DNA of 64,000 nt, taken from assembly GCA_022824265.1 (NCBI GenBank), contig JAJEAG010000055.1, forward strand, positions 124,001-188,000. The letters run 5' to 3'. Both the position numbers and the translations under genes were made by a program. The DNA is from Candidatus Poribacteria bacterium. GTDB taxonomy: Bacteria; Poribacteria; WGA-4E; WGA-3G. Of the stretch, positions 44,535 to 53,398 are shown one piece after another (the stretch's first letter is position 1; each line of letters starts with the position of its first letter). A model generated the notes under the pieces. It worked only from the letters and a program-made list of their open reading frames with translations. It searched no databases and was not told the origin of the DNA.

Positions 44535-44750
44535 TTATTGTGGTGGTTCCTCAGAAGCCCAATCCGCTGTAGCTTCAGCAAACTCCTTAGAGAGATCTTC
44601 AGAAATTGTCTGTTCAAGCAATTCAATAAGGTCTTCTCGGAATTTCATCCAATCATCACCACGACGAGTAAATCTATGCAGATCAGCAATTTCAACAAAC
44701 ATTGTGTCCTGTGGTTCAGACATTGATTCTAAATAGCGTTTGACTTGCAT
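44535..44750 (-). CDS. Small hypothetical protein (71 residues)
   Basis: A short acidic protein with GAGGAG ideally placed before its ATG. Landmarks are MFVEIADLHRFTRRGDDWMK and DWASEEPPQ. No family recognised. It lies 34 nt downstream of the HAD phosphatase on the same strand, so it may be part of that operon. Confidence 0.55.
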   Translation of the reverse strand: MQVKRYLESMSEPQDTMFVEIADLHRFTRRGDDWMKFREDLIELLEQTISEDLSKEFAEATADWASEEPPQ

Positions 44751-44784
44751 TTTTTCTCCTCATTTACAAATATATTCTCTATAC

Positions 44785-45477
44785 TTATGATGCTTTCATC
44801 CATTCGTGGATTTCCCATCCTGATTCAAGGGCATGGTCTCGTAGTCCTTTGGACGGATTTACTGCAATGGGATTTCCAACACTTTCCAACATTTCCAGAT
44901 CGGATTTGCTATCACTGTAGGCATAGCAGATGTCAAGTGGTATATCTTCTTGTTCGGCAAACTTTTTCATTGCAATCGCCTTCTGTTCGCCAATAAGCGG
45001 TTCAGTCGTTAGTCTACCTGTAAAGATACCGTCTTGTTCTTTCAATTCAGGTGCTATAACCGAATCTGCTCCGAGGAATTCAGCGATCGGTTGAACAATA
45101 AAGTTAAGAGATCCCGTTAACAGAACAACTTGATCACCTTGTGCTTTATGTTCCTCTATTTGCGAAATAGCTTCAGGGAATATCTTCTGGCGGAGATAAC
45201 TTGCGAACATATCTACTGCTAATGCTTTTAATGCTGTTGCATCCTTACCACGATAATTCCGGTAGAACACCCGATTAAACTGTGGTCTGCTAATCCGATC
45301 AAGAATTAAATAAAATACGACCTTCGGTAGAAAACCGATGAACCAGAAAAATCTGATAATGCGAGGCAACGATGAAGTCTGTAACCAGATGTACGCATGC
45401 ACAATGGTCGTACTTACTAATGTGCCATCCACATCAAAGAACGCAATAGGTTTTTTCTGTAGCGATTCCAATTTCAA
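44785..45477 (-). CDS. HAD-IB family phosphatase
   Basis: This 230-residue protein has DxDGT (FFDVDGTLVSTT, residues about 14-25) and LLTGSLNFIVQPIAE. YSDSKSDLEML and the lysine in GEQKAIAMKK complete the HAD-IB subfamily pattern related to phosphoserine phosphatase and CicA/SerB-like enzymes. It starts at TTG only 2 nt after the giant fusion gene ends, so translation is probably coupled. Such HAD enzymes can dephosphorylate phosphatidic or acylglycerol-phosphate intermediates. That suits a lipid pathway, but this is inference. Confidence 0.82.
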   Translation of the reverse strand: MKLESLQKKPIAFFDVDGTLVSTTIVHAYIWLQTSSLPRIIRFFWFIGFLPKVVFYLILDRISRPQFNRVFYRNYRGKDATALKALAVDMFASYLRQKIFPEAISQIEEHKAQGDQVVLLTGSLNFIVQPIAEFLGADSVIAPELKEQDGIFTGRLTTEPLIGEQKAIAMKKFAEQEDIPLDICYAYSDSKSDLEMLESVGNPIAVNPSKGLRDHALESGWEIHEWMKAS

Positions 45478-45479
45478 TC

Positions 45480-48400
45480 CTAACTCAATGTCTCAGCGAG
45501 TTCTGCAACACGGTTTTCAAGTTCAGTCAAAAATTTCTGGTATATCTCTGTATTTTCCGTAATGTCCTCTGGGTTTTGTGAACCTTCAAAAAGAAGCGGT
45601 TCCCCAAAAACGATCTGAATCGGATGTTTTTTTGGTAAGTTTTGCCCTTTAGGAAGAACCTGAAATGTGCCTTTAATATATGTCGGTATAATGGGGACCT
45701 GCTGTCCATAAATCAGAAGGCTGAGAATACCTTGTTTGAATGGCTGCAATTTTCCATCAAGTGAACGTGTGCCTTCTGGAAAAATGAGCAATCCATTGTT
45801 CTGTTCCATTACCTCGTTAGCCATGCGTAAATCCTGTAGAAACTGACCGAAATTTCCGTCGCGTTCAATCGGTAGTGCATTCAAACAATTGTGTGCGAAC
45901 CATCCCTGCAGCCGATTGCCGAACCAGTAATCTCGTGCGGCGAGTGTCCACAGTTGATGTGAATTCTGTCCAAGTGCTGTAATCACTGTAAGCGTATCTA
46001 AATGGCTTGTGTGATTCGGTGTAATAATGAAAGGTTTCCCTTGTGGTATGTTTTCAAGACCAAAACACTCAAAGGAGAAACGAGATTTATATATACTTCG
46101 GATACTGGCACGAAACGCTCGCGCATACCAATACGGTTTTTGGCGTAACTTCACAGATTTTGATGGTGTATCTGTTGTTTGTATAGTATCTGTTTTGTCA
46201 AAAGTCTGCGTTAATTCCACAACATCGTTGACTGTCTGCAAATTCGCAACCATAGCCTCAGGAATAGTATTACCGAGTCGTGATTCGAGGAGCATAAGTA
46301 GGTCAAGTCTCGTGAGTGAATCCAGTCCGAGATCTGTATCCAAACGACTTTCGCCGCCGATCTTATTCGCTGGCATCCGCGCTAATTTGGCAAGGGGTGC
46401 CAGAATCTCTTCAGGAATGTTGTCGGATTGATTGCTTTGTTCTTGATCGGTTTCATCTATAGCTGCAGCTTGCTCGTTTGCTAGATGTTGTTCTAACAGT
46501 GCCTTTACACGTTCCCTATCAATTGCCCCATTTTCTGTTTTTGGTAATGCGTCCTGAAATAAATGCGATTTGTGGAATTGCTGGTAACTTGGGAGTTGTT
46601 TTGCCGTTTGCTGTAGATGATTGTATATATCCGCTTTTGTTCCCTCTCTGTTATCAGTTGGTACAATCACTGCGTGGACACCTGTGTCCGATCCATCTTC
46701 GTAGGGTAGACCAACAACACATATTTCAGAGATAATTGAAGGTGCCTGATAAAGTGCCTCCAATTCCACAGGGTAAATGTTCTTACCAGATGCAGGAACG
46801 ATAATGTCTTTACAATGTCCAGCAATATATAGATAGCCATCATCATCAATATACCCGAGATCCCCCGTGTAAAGCCATCCGTCACGTATAGCATTCTCGG
46901 TTGCACTTTGATTCTGATAATACGCTTTCATATTACTGGGACCTTTTGCTATGATCTCACCGATACCTTCGCTATTGGGATTGTCAATCTTAAATTCAAC
47001 GCCTTCAACAGCAGGACCGACAGATCCACACTTGCTATTTAGATAGGGATTGACACTAAGAACAGGTGCGGTTTCGGTCATGCCATATCCTTGATAAATT
47101 GTCAAACCGAGTTTTTGGAAACCATCATAAATTGCATCGGTAAGGGAAGCACCACCACTAACAAGAACGCGAATGTGTCCTCCCATAACAGCTTGTGCCT
47201 TTTCGGCTAAGGTTTCTCCGGGTGTGTCCTCCCGCGATGCTTGACGTTCAATCGTGGTTTGAAGCATCTGATAAAGTCGCGGCACACTGATAAAAGCTGT
47301 GGTCTTATCCTCACGCATCGTTTTTAGAAGTGTCGTTGGTCGAAACGCATTGACATAAGTTGCGGTGGTCCCACTGTAAAGTGCCATCAGCAGACTACAT
47401 GAAAAACTCAGGGCATGGTAAAGCGGCAGTGCTGACAAAATCCGTTCCTCATCTGTCGGTGGCAATGCCTTTGCAACTGCCTTAACGTTTGAGATAAAAC
47501 CTCCATGTGTTAGCATCGCGCCTTTCGCATCTACTGTAGTCCCCATAGTAAATATAATGGAAGCGACTGTATCGGGTGTAACCTCTACGTCCGGAAAATT
47601 TGTTGGAATGTCTTCATCCGTATTCACTATTTCGTTGAAATGATTGATGTTCTGAATGAGTATATTTTGTTCAGTCAACTGTGCGCTTGAATTGGCTAAA
47701 ACTGCATCGGATGCTAAGATTGCTTTAGCAGTAGTGAACTCAGTAATGGCTAATATTTCTCGTATAGGCGTTTGTGCATCAAGTGGGACAACTGCACAAC
47801 CGATTTGTGATGCGGCAAGGTATGCGATGCACCATTCAGGTTGGTTTTCTGAGACCAATACAATTCTATCGTCTTTTCGTAGACCACTTTTCCACAATTG
47901 GTACGCGATTCGTCGCGAATGTGTGTAGGTTTCAGCATAAGTATAACGTTCCCATTCATTGTCGTTTACCATCTGAAGTGCAATTTTATCAGGAATACGT
48001 TTTGCTTGTATCTCTATTAAATCTACGATTGTTCGTGGTGAGATATTATCAATAGGGTTTGGGGCAGGCGCAGGTAATTCATCAGCTTCATCTTGTGAAG
48101 ATGTTTTATCTTCCTTTGATGAGTCTGAAGTATCATCTTCCAGTTTAAGCACATGTCGCTTGATACCAGGAATGTGTATTTCTTGAAAATACTGCTTCCA
48201 AGATATTAGCGAAACATCGAAATTAAAGTTCTGTTGTTCTTCGGATGAGAGTGCATTGTAAAGTTCCTGCAACTTGTTAGTTTCAAATTCAAAGTTAGTG
48301 CGGGTATAAGGCGCGTAAATCTGAATGTAATGCAAAGCTGCCTTAATGCTGCTCTGTTTTATAAATAGTCTGCGACGTTTTCGTTTCGCTGATTTGAACG

Positions 48401-49736
48401 GTAGTAGTGTAAGTGCTTTAATTGCGGTATCAAGCAAACGCATCTTGCCATCTAACTTCTTTTTGAATTCCTCTAAACTCGGATATGTCCAAACTGGAAC
48501 AGAGATCGGTTTTCCGTTTTCCATCATCGGATTTTCAACAAAATAACCGTAGGTTGCTTCAACAATACCACGGAAGTAAAGAGGATTATGTGTTCCTGTT
48601 GCAACGTGATACACCTCTATTCCACCGCGTTTTGCAATTGCCTCTGCGGCTGCTAACATTGCATTCACAACAAAATCCACTGGAATAATATCCAAAATAA
48701 TGTCTGGGTCAGCAGGAAAATCTGGGAGTCGTCCTTTCGCAAAACCAACGATCAACGGTTCAGACATCCTATACTTTCCGAGCCATCCTGGATGCGGTTC
48801 AGCAATACTGCTTTCAATAATTGACGGACGAACAATCGCAGTAGGAAGGTCACCGCGCAGTTCCATAATTACTTGTTCAGCAAGGAACTTCATATAGGTG
48901 TAAGTATCGTTCCATCCGCGTACGCGTGCGTGTTCAAGTCCTGCTTCAACAAGCTGTTCTTCAAGCCAATCTGTTTTTGCTTGTTCAACAAGGGTCTCTA
49001 TGTTTTTACGACTACCACGTTTGTCTGCTTTTATTTGTTTCTGTGCTATCTCTTGGAAATGTGCGATCTGTTCGGGAGTTTCAGCTTCATCTCGGATAGA
49101 CTGGTTCAGCGTAAGCAGATAATCAATCTCTTCTGATAACGTTGAAGGTATTTTCGTTTCGCTTTTCTCGTTTTGTTGTTGTGCGTATTGTTCGTAAGGC
49201 GGATGAAGTTCTTCTGGTACAGTTCCCGGATTATCACCGCAGACATAAGCCGTTGAGACATGAAGAAAGATAGCATTGGAGCATCCCTTAGCGAACGTGA
49301 CAACATGTTTCGCGGCGAGAGCGTTACCCTTCAGAGAAGCGTCAAAGGGAGGATCAAACTGAACGAGACCCGCTATATTAATGAATACGTCTACTTCACT
49401 TTGTAGACGTTGATAGTCTTCATCATTGAAGCCGAGTCGTTCATCCGTCAATTCTCCTTCAACAGGTGCGACTTTTTCCTTAACCCACACTTCAAACTGT
49501 TCACCGTGTATCTGTCGTAACGCATCAAAGACATCGGAGGTTAGCAGTTCTTTTTCAAAACGTTCTTGTGCAGAGGTGACTTTTCCATTTGATTCAACCC
49601 GACTTCTAATAAGGAGATATATTTTTTGGACATCCGGGAGAGTGGTTAAAATCTTAGCAACCATCGGTTGTCCGAGGAAGGCAGTACCGCCAGTAATAAG
49701 TAAAACCTTCCCGTGAAAAAAATCGGTTATTGACAT
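45480..49736 (-). CDS. Four-domain fusion: fatty acyl reductase - AMP-dependent acyl ligase - acyl carrier protein - PlsC acyltransferase
   Basis: This is a 1418-residue multidomain protein. Residues 1-510 form an NAD(P)-binding fatty acyl-CoA/thioester reductase (TGGTAFLG 15-22; YTYMK 279-283). Residues about 565-1090 are an adenylate-forming ligase: the P-loop-like TMGTTVDAKG at 730-739, GYGMTETAP at 883-891, YTGDLGYIDDDG at 956-967 and K1066 in PKTENG. Residues about 1108-1180 are an acyl carrier protein with the phosphopantetheine serine S1140 in LGLDSL. Residues about 1205-1418 are a PlsC-type acyltransferase (NHTSHLD 1241-1247, FPEGTRS 1319-1325). The set resembles the multifunctional ElbD protein of myxobacterial ether-lipid synthesis. 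The HAD phosphatase next door completes a plausible lipid-assembly unit. Confidence 0.85.
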   Translation of the reverse strand: MSITDFFHGKVLLITGGTAFLGQPMVAKILTTLPDVQKIYLLIRSRVESNGKVTSAQERFEKELLTSDVFDALRQIHGEQFEVWVKEKVAPVEGELTDERLGFNDEDYQRLQSEVDVFINIAGLVQFDPPFDASLKGNALAAKHVVTFAKGCSNAIFLHVSTAYVCGDNPGTVPEELHPPYEQYAQQQNEKSETKIPSTLSEEIDYLLTLNQSIRDEAETPEQIAHFQEIAQKQIKADKRGSRKNIETLVEQAKTDWLEEQLVEAGLEHARVRGWNDTYTYMKFLAEQVIMELRGDLPTAIVRPSIIESSIAEPHPGWLGKYRMSEPLIVGFAKGRLPDFPADPDIILDIIPVDFVVNAMLAAAEAIAKRGGIEVYHVATGTHNPLYFRGIVEATYGYFVENPMMENGKPISVPVWTYPSLEEFKKKLDGKMRLLDTAIKALTLLPFKSAKRKRRRLFIKQSSIKAALHYIQIYAPYTRTNFEFETNKLQELYNALSSEEQQNFNFDVSLISWKQYFQEIHIPGIKRHVLKLEDDTSDSSKEDKTSSQDEADELPAPAPNPIDNISPRTIVDLIEIQAKRIPDKIALQMVNDNEWERYTYAETYTHSRRIAYQLWKSGLRKDDRIVLVSENQPEWCIAYLAASQIGCAVVPLDAQTPIREILAITEFTTAKAILASDAVLANSSAQLTEQNILIQNINHFNEIVNTDEDIPTNFPDVEVTPDTVASIIFTMGTTVDAKGAMLTHGGFISNVKAVAKALPPTDEERILSALPLYHALSFSCSLLMALYSGTTATYVNAFRPTTLLKTMREDKTTAFISVPRLYQMLQTTIERQASREDTPGETLAEKAQAVMGGHIRVLVSGGASLTDAIYDGFQKLGLTIYQGYGMTETAPVLSVNPYLNSKCGSVGPAVEGVEFKIDNPNSEGIGEIIAKGPSNMKAYYQNQSATENAIRDGWLYTGDLGYIDDDGYLYIAGHCKDIIVPASGKNIYPVELEALYQAPSIISEICVVGLPYEDGSDTGVHAVIVPTDNREGTKADIYNHLQQTAKQLPSYQQFHKSHLFQDALPKTENGAIDRERVKALLEQHLANEQAAAIDETDQEQSNQSDNIPEEILAPLAKLARMPANKIGGESRLDTDLGLDSLTRLDLLMLLESRLGNTIPEAMVANLQTVNDVVELTQTFDKTDTIQTTDTPSKSVKLRQKPYWYARAFRASIRSIYKSRFSFECFGLENIPQGKPFIITPNHTSHLDTLTVITALGQNSHQLWTLAARDYWFGNRLQGWFAHNCLNALPIERDGNFGQFLQDLRMANEVMEQNNGLLIFPEGTRSLDGKLQPFKQGILSLLIYGQQVPIIPTYIKGTFQVLPKGQNLPKKHPIQIVFGEPLLFEGSQNPEDITENTEIYQKFLTELENRVAELAETLS

Positions 49737-49925
49737 AATTCCCTTTTGTTTATTGTATTATTGTTCTCACTGACAAGAACGCAAGCAACGAGCCTGCCGG
49801 ATATATATTAGTCTTGGTTAATCACATATATTTTGTGATATATAGGATTCATTCAGGTAGATATACATTACCACATTTTAAGGTTTAAAGTCAAGTGTAA
49901 TATAAGTATCATTCTTCCAAAAAAC

Positions 49926-49954
49926 TTGCATACTTTGTCCAATTCTGCTATACT
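49926..49954 (+). promoter_or_regulatory. Extended -10 promoter for sodA
   Basis: TTGCAT at 49926-49931 and TATACT at 49949-49954 are 17 bp apart, with TGC just before the -10 box. It lies about 38 bp before the ATG. Confidence 0.6.
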
Positions 49955-49991
49955 TGCTTAAACAATTAACTTATTAGGAGGCTATTATTAA

Positions 49992-50600
49992 ATGGCACAC
50001 ACATTACCAGCACTCTCTTATGCACACAACGCTTTGGAACCTCATATTGATGCACAAACGATGGAAATCCATCACGGTAAACACCATCAAGGTTACGTAA
50101 ACAACCTAAATGCAGCATTAGAAGGTCATGACGACCTCGCTAAATTAAGTGTTGAAGAACTTCTCAGTAACATTGATCAAGTACCGGAAGACATCCGTCA
50201 AGCTGTCATTAACAACGGTGGTGGTCATGCAAACCATTCACTTTTCTGGTCAATTATGGCTCCCGGTGGTGGAGACCCCAGTAGTGGTGAAGTCGGAGAA
50301 GCGATAAAATCTGCCTTCGGTTCTCTTGAAGCTGCGGATGAAGAATTTTCTACTGCTGCCGCCAAACGTTTCGGTTCTGGTTGGGCATGGCTTGTTATCG
50401 GTGATAACGGGTTGGAGATTTATTCCACAGCAAATCAGGATAGTCCAATTATGCAGGGACATACACCTATTCTCGGTATTGATGTCTGGGAACATGCATA
50501 CTATCTGAATTATCAGAACCGTCGTCCGGATTACGTTGCCGCGTGGAAAAATGTCATCAACTGGAAAAAGGTCAACGAACTTTATCTGGCAAATGCCTAA
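49992..50600 (+). CDS. sodA: Manganese/iron superoxide dismutase
   Basis: The 202-residue enzyme has all four metal ligands: H27 in EIHHGKHH, H82 in HANHSLFW, D164 and H168 in [17 protein letters not shown] and NQDSP favour the manganese or cambialistic type. It converts superoxide to H2O2 and O2 in the cytoplasm. AGGAGG precedes the ATG. A terminator hairpin follows the stop. Confidence 0.95.
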   Translation: MAHTLPALSYAHNALEPHIDAQTMEIHHGKHHQGYVNNLNAALEGHDDLAKLSVEELLSNIDQVPEDIRQAVINNGGGHANHSLFWSIMAPGGGDPSSGEVGEAIKSAFGSLEAADEEFSTAAAKRFGSGWAWLVIGDNGLEIYSTANQDSPIMQGHTPILGIDVWEHAYYLNYQNRRPDYVAAWKNVINWKKVNELYLANA

Positions 50601-50617
50601 AACTTATATTGACAATT

Positions 50618-50655
50618 AAAAGGTAGGACACTTGGAAGTGCGCCTACCTTTTTTG
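50618..50655. terminator. Bidirectional terminator after sodA
   Basis: AAAAGGTAGG (50618-50627) pairs with CCTACCTTTT (50643-50652), with a small inner CACT-AGTG stem and T residues to 50655. It stands between sodA and the convergent TPR gene. Confidence 0.75.
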
Positions 50656-50699
50656 TTTGTAGAATATTGTAAATACTGAATTGATAACTAAAACTATTC

Positions 50700-52031
50700 C
50701 TATTCTTCCTCCATATCTCCTGACTTTAGTTTCTGGACATAATTCTCAGTTATCTGCCGCGATTCATGCTCTGGGTGTTTATGGGGTTCAGGAAAATCTG
50801 CAAGGAATTTTTCGTAAGCAACGACTGCTTGTTCTATATCTCCAATTTCTTCATAGACCTTCCCAATTCTATATTGTGCTTGGAGTCGGGAGTCGTAATC
50901 ATGTGAAGGATCATCAGCAAAATTCTGATACACCTCAACCGCGCGTGCAAAATCCTCATTAGCCTGTGCCAGTTGACCGATATAGAATTTCGCAGTAGTA
51001 GTGTTTTCGTTATCCGGATAGTTCTCTATTGCATACTCAAGACGTGAAATTGCTTCGTCATATTCCTTAGTTTTCTCGTATGCCCAACCGATATAGAAAC
51101 GTGCGTCTTGCCCGGACGTTGTATCAGAATAATCATCAATTACTTTTTGGTATCCAGTAATAGCTTGGTTATATTTTGCTTCTGCTTCTTTAAACATCGC
51201 TTCTGCTTCATCGGTTTGACCTTTTATTTTTAAATAATTTGCATCAGTTTCTTTAACTTGTCCTTCGGCAAAGTAGACTTGTGCCAAATTAAAACTTGCA
51301 GGAGGGGCGTACACAGGGTCTCCAGAATCTGTCACATTTAAAAATTCAATTTGGGCATTCTCATAGTCTTGTTGCTGAAAGTAGATGTTTCCAAGCGCAT
51401 ATAAAATCCTATATCTAATCGGATGCTCGCGGAGTTCCATTTTGAGGTTTATAAGTTCGCTAAGGGCAATACTTACATCACCTCTTCCGAAGTAGCACAT
51501 CGCTGCATTCAGTTGTGCTTCTTCTTGTAGAACACTCCCCGGATATGTACTGATTAATTGATTGAATAAAGCAAGTGCCCTGTCATAGTAGGCTGTAGGG
51601 GATTCAAGAGTTCCTGATTTTCGAAATTCCTCTGCTATTTCATAAGTTGCATAGGCAACAGCATACATTGAATCATCAGCATACTCACTATCTGGATAAT
51701 CACGTATTAAGCGGCGGAAAAGCGCGAATCCTTCCTCATCGGATCGTGGAAGTCGTGATGCCAACTGGTAAATGGCATCGTCTGCCCAATGACTGTCAGG
51801 ATAATTGTCAAAAACTGCCCGGTAAGCTGCACGCACTTTGCGTAAGCGATTTTTGTCAGGTTCATCAAACGATATTGGTGGGTTATCCATCTGTCGAACA
51901 TTTGTCCAAGCTTTATCGGCATTTTCGTAATAATGTGCATAATCATTAAATGGACTTGTAATTCTGCCGATCCAAAATCCAACTGCGATAGCAACGACAA
52001 CGCAGATTTCCACTATTATGAACTTTTTCAT
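50700..52031 (-). CDS. Membrane-anchored TPR protein (BamD/YbgF-like)
   Basis: The 443-residue protein has an N-terminal signal anchor (about 5-24) and a series of TPR-like repeats rich in YPDSxxADDAxYxLA and AQANEDFARAVEVYQ. These hold helical-hairpin scaffolds that bind partner peptides, commonly at the envelope. The C-terminus is short and charged. No lipobox cysteine is seen. A ribosome binding site (AAGGAG) is present upstream. Partner unknown. Confidence 0.8.
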   Translation of the reverse strand: MKKFIIVEICVVVAIAVGFWIGRITSPFNDYAHYYENADKAWTNVRQMDNPPISFDEPDKNRLRKVRAAYRAVFDNYPDSHWADDAIYQLASRLPRSDEEGFALFRRLIRDYPDSEYADDSMYAVAYATYEIAEEFRKSGTLESPTAYYDRALALFNQLISTYPGSVLQEEAQLNAAMCYFGRGDVSIALSELINLKMELREHPIRYRILYALGNIYFQQQDYENAQIEFLNVTDSGDPVYAPPASFNLAQVYFAEGQVKETDANYLKIKGQTDEAEAMFKEAEAKYNQAITGYQKVIDDYSDTTSGQDARFYIGWAYEKTKEYDEAISRLEYAIENYPDNENTTTAKFYIGQLAQANEDFARAVEVYQNFADDPSHDYDSRLQAQYRIGKVYEEIGDIEQAVVAYEKFLADFPEPHKHPEHESRQITENYVQKLKSGDMEEE

Positions 52032-52227
52032 ATAATATCTCCTTACGCGATGAGTACAGTCTATCTATCAGAATTCTAACAGTGCTGTGAAAACATGTCA
52101 AGAAAGTTTAATTGAATGTAGAGTTATTCAAGATTCTTCAGAGTTTACCATGTTATAGAATAAGCAATTTATATGCCAACTCAAAACTATCAGTATAACG
52201 AATTGACGAGGTTTAAAATCGACCTGT

Positions 52228-52273
52228 TGCACAGAATTGTGCATCTTCAAATCTGATTGCACAATATGGTGCA
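52228..52273. promoter_or_regulatory. Two operator-like palindromes TGCAC-N6-GTGCA
   Basis: TGCACAGAATTGTGCA (52228-52243) and TGCACAATATGGTGCA (52258-52273) share the same palindromic half-sites with 30 bp between their centres, about three helical turns. They sit upstream of the promoter at 52307-52335, so an activator or a looping regulator could bind both on one face of the helix. Confidence 0.55.
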
Positions 52274-52306
52274 TGCTTGTCTTACACACTGCCATCTTAA
52301 TTGTCC

Positions 52307-52335
52307 TTGATTCATCACTATGTATCTGATAAAAT
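52307..52335 (+). promoter_or_regulatory. Promoter for the Ldh-family/Nramp operon
   Basis: TTGATT at 52307-52312 and TAAAAT at 52330-52335 are 17 bp apart. Transcription would begin near 52341, which excludes the possible starts at 52301 and 52334 for the next gene. Confidence 0.5.
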
Positions 52336-52366
52336 GACGACTAATTCTGTCTTATCAGAGGTATGT

Positions 52367-53392
52367 ATGCAAGACATTGTTGTAGATGCGTCGAAGTTGC
52401 ATAACTTTGCACGTTTATTGTGTGAAAAGGCAGGTCTTCCAACTGAAGATGCTGAACAGATGGCAAAACTTCAGGTGCAAACTGACTTGCGCGGTGTCCA
52501 TTCCCACGGCACTCGGGCACTCCCCGGTTATCTGAATTTAGTACTTGATGGTAAGTTAAATCCAAGACCAAATCTCAGTATTGTTTCTGAGGGTCCAAGT
52601 TTTGCGGTGATAGATGGAGACAATGGGATGGGACACTTAGCAAGCACGTTGGCAATGGAAACCGCGATATCAAAGGCGAAAACAACAGGTATCGCTGCAG
52701 CAGGAGTGCACAATGCAGGACATTTTGGTGCAGCTGCTTGCTATTCAATTATGGCTACGTCGAATCGGATGATCGGATTTTCAACAACAAATACTGGTAA
52801 TCCATCTATCGTTCCACCTGGTGGAGCAGAAGCAGTCGTTGCAAACAACGCTATGAGTTATGCATTGCCAACAGGTGAAAGACATCCCATCGTGTTGGAT
52901 ATGGCGTGTGGTGTATCTTCATGGGGAAAAATCGCAACGTTAAGAATGTATGACGAACCGATCCCTGACGGGTGGTTAGTTGATGATAAAGGACAACCGA
53001 GTAACAATCCAAATCAAGGACGTTTAATGGCACCGGCTGGAGGAGCAAGAGGTTACGGTTTGGCACTCATTATGGGGATTTTGGCGGGTCCCCTGACAGG
53101 TGGTATGATGGCATGCAATAAAACAATAACAACATCCGAACACTTCTTTATTGCAATTAATATTGAGAATTTTACTGATTATGATACATATATTTCTGAT
53201 GTGAAACAGGGAATCCACAAGATACACAGTGCGAAAACTGCCGAAGGGTTTTCACAAGTCTATCTACCCGGAGAAATTGAGTGGAACAACTACGACAAAT
53301 GGATAGAGAACGGTATTCCACTCCATACAAATCATTTACAAAGCCTCGCAAACATTGCCGATAAATTAGACATTAAAACATTTTGGGAGTGA
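52367..53392 (+). CDS. Ldh-family (malate/L-sulfolactate-type) dehydrogenase
   Basis: The protein of about 341 residues shows the type II malate/lactate dehydrogenase family. LRGVHSHGTRALPGY, FAVIDGDNGMGHLAS, HNAGHFGAAACYS (catalytic His) and GLALIMGILAGPLTGG are its NAD-binding and active-site segments. Substrates in the family include malate, L-sulfolactate, ureidoglycolate and delta-1-piperideine-2-carboxylate; this one is not assigned. The ATG at 52367 follows AGAGGT and lies 26 nt after the predicted transcription start. It precedes an Nramp-like gene by 6 nt, so the two form an operon. Confidence 0.88.
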   Translation: MQDIVVDASKLHNFARLLCEKAGLPTEDAEQMAKLQVQTDLRGVHSHGTRALPGYLNLVLDGKLNPRPNLSIVSEGPSFAVIDGDNGMGHLASTLAMETAISKAKTTGIAAAGVHNAGHFGAAACYSIMATSNRMIGFSTTNTGNPSIVPPGGAEAVVANNAMSYALPTGERHPIVLDMACGVSSWGKIATLRMYDEPIPDGWLVDDKGQPSNNPNQGRLMAPAGGARGYGLALIMGILAGPLTGGMMACNKTITTSEHFFIAINIENFTDYDTYISDVKQGIHKIHSAKTAEGFSQVYLPGEIEWNNYDKWIENGIPLHTNHLQSLANIADKLDIKTFWE

Positions 53393-53398
53393 TAATCT

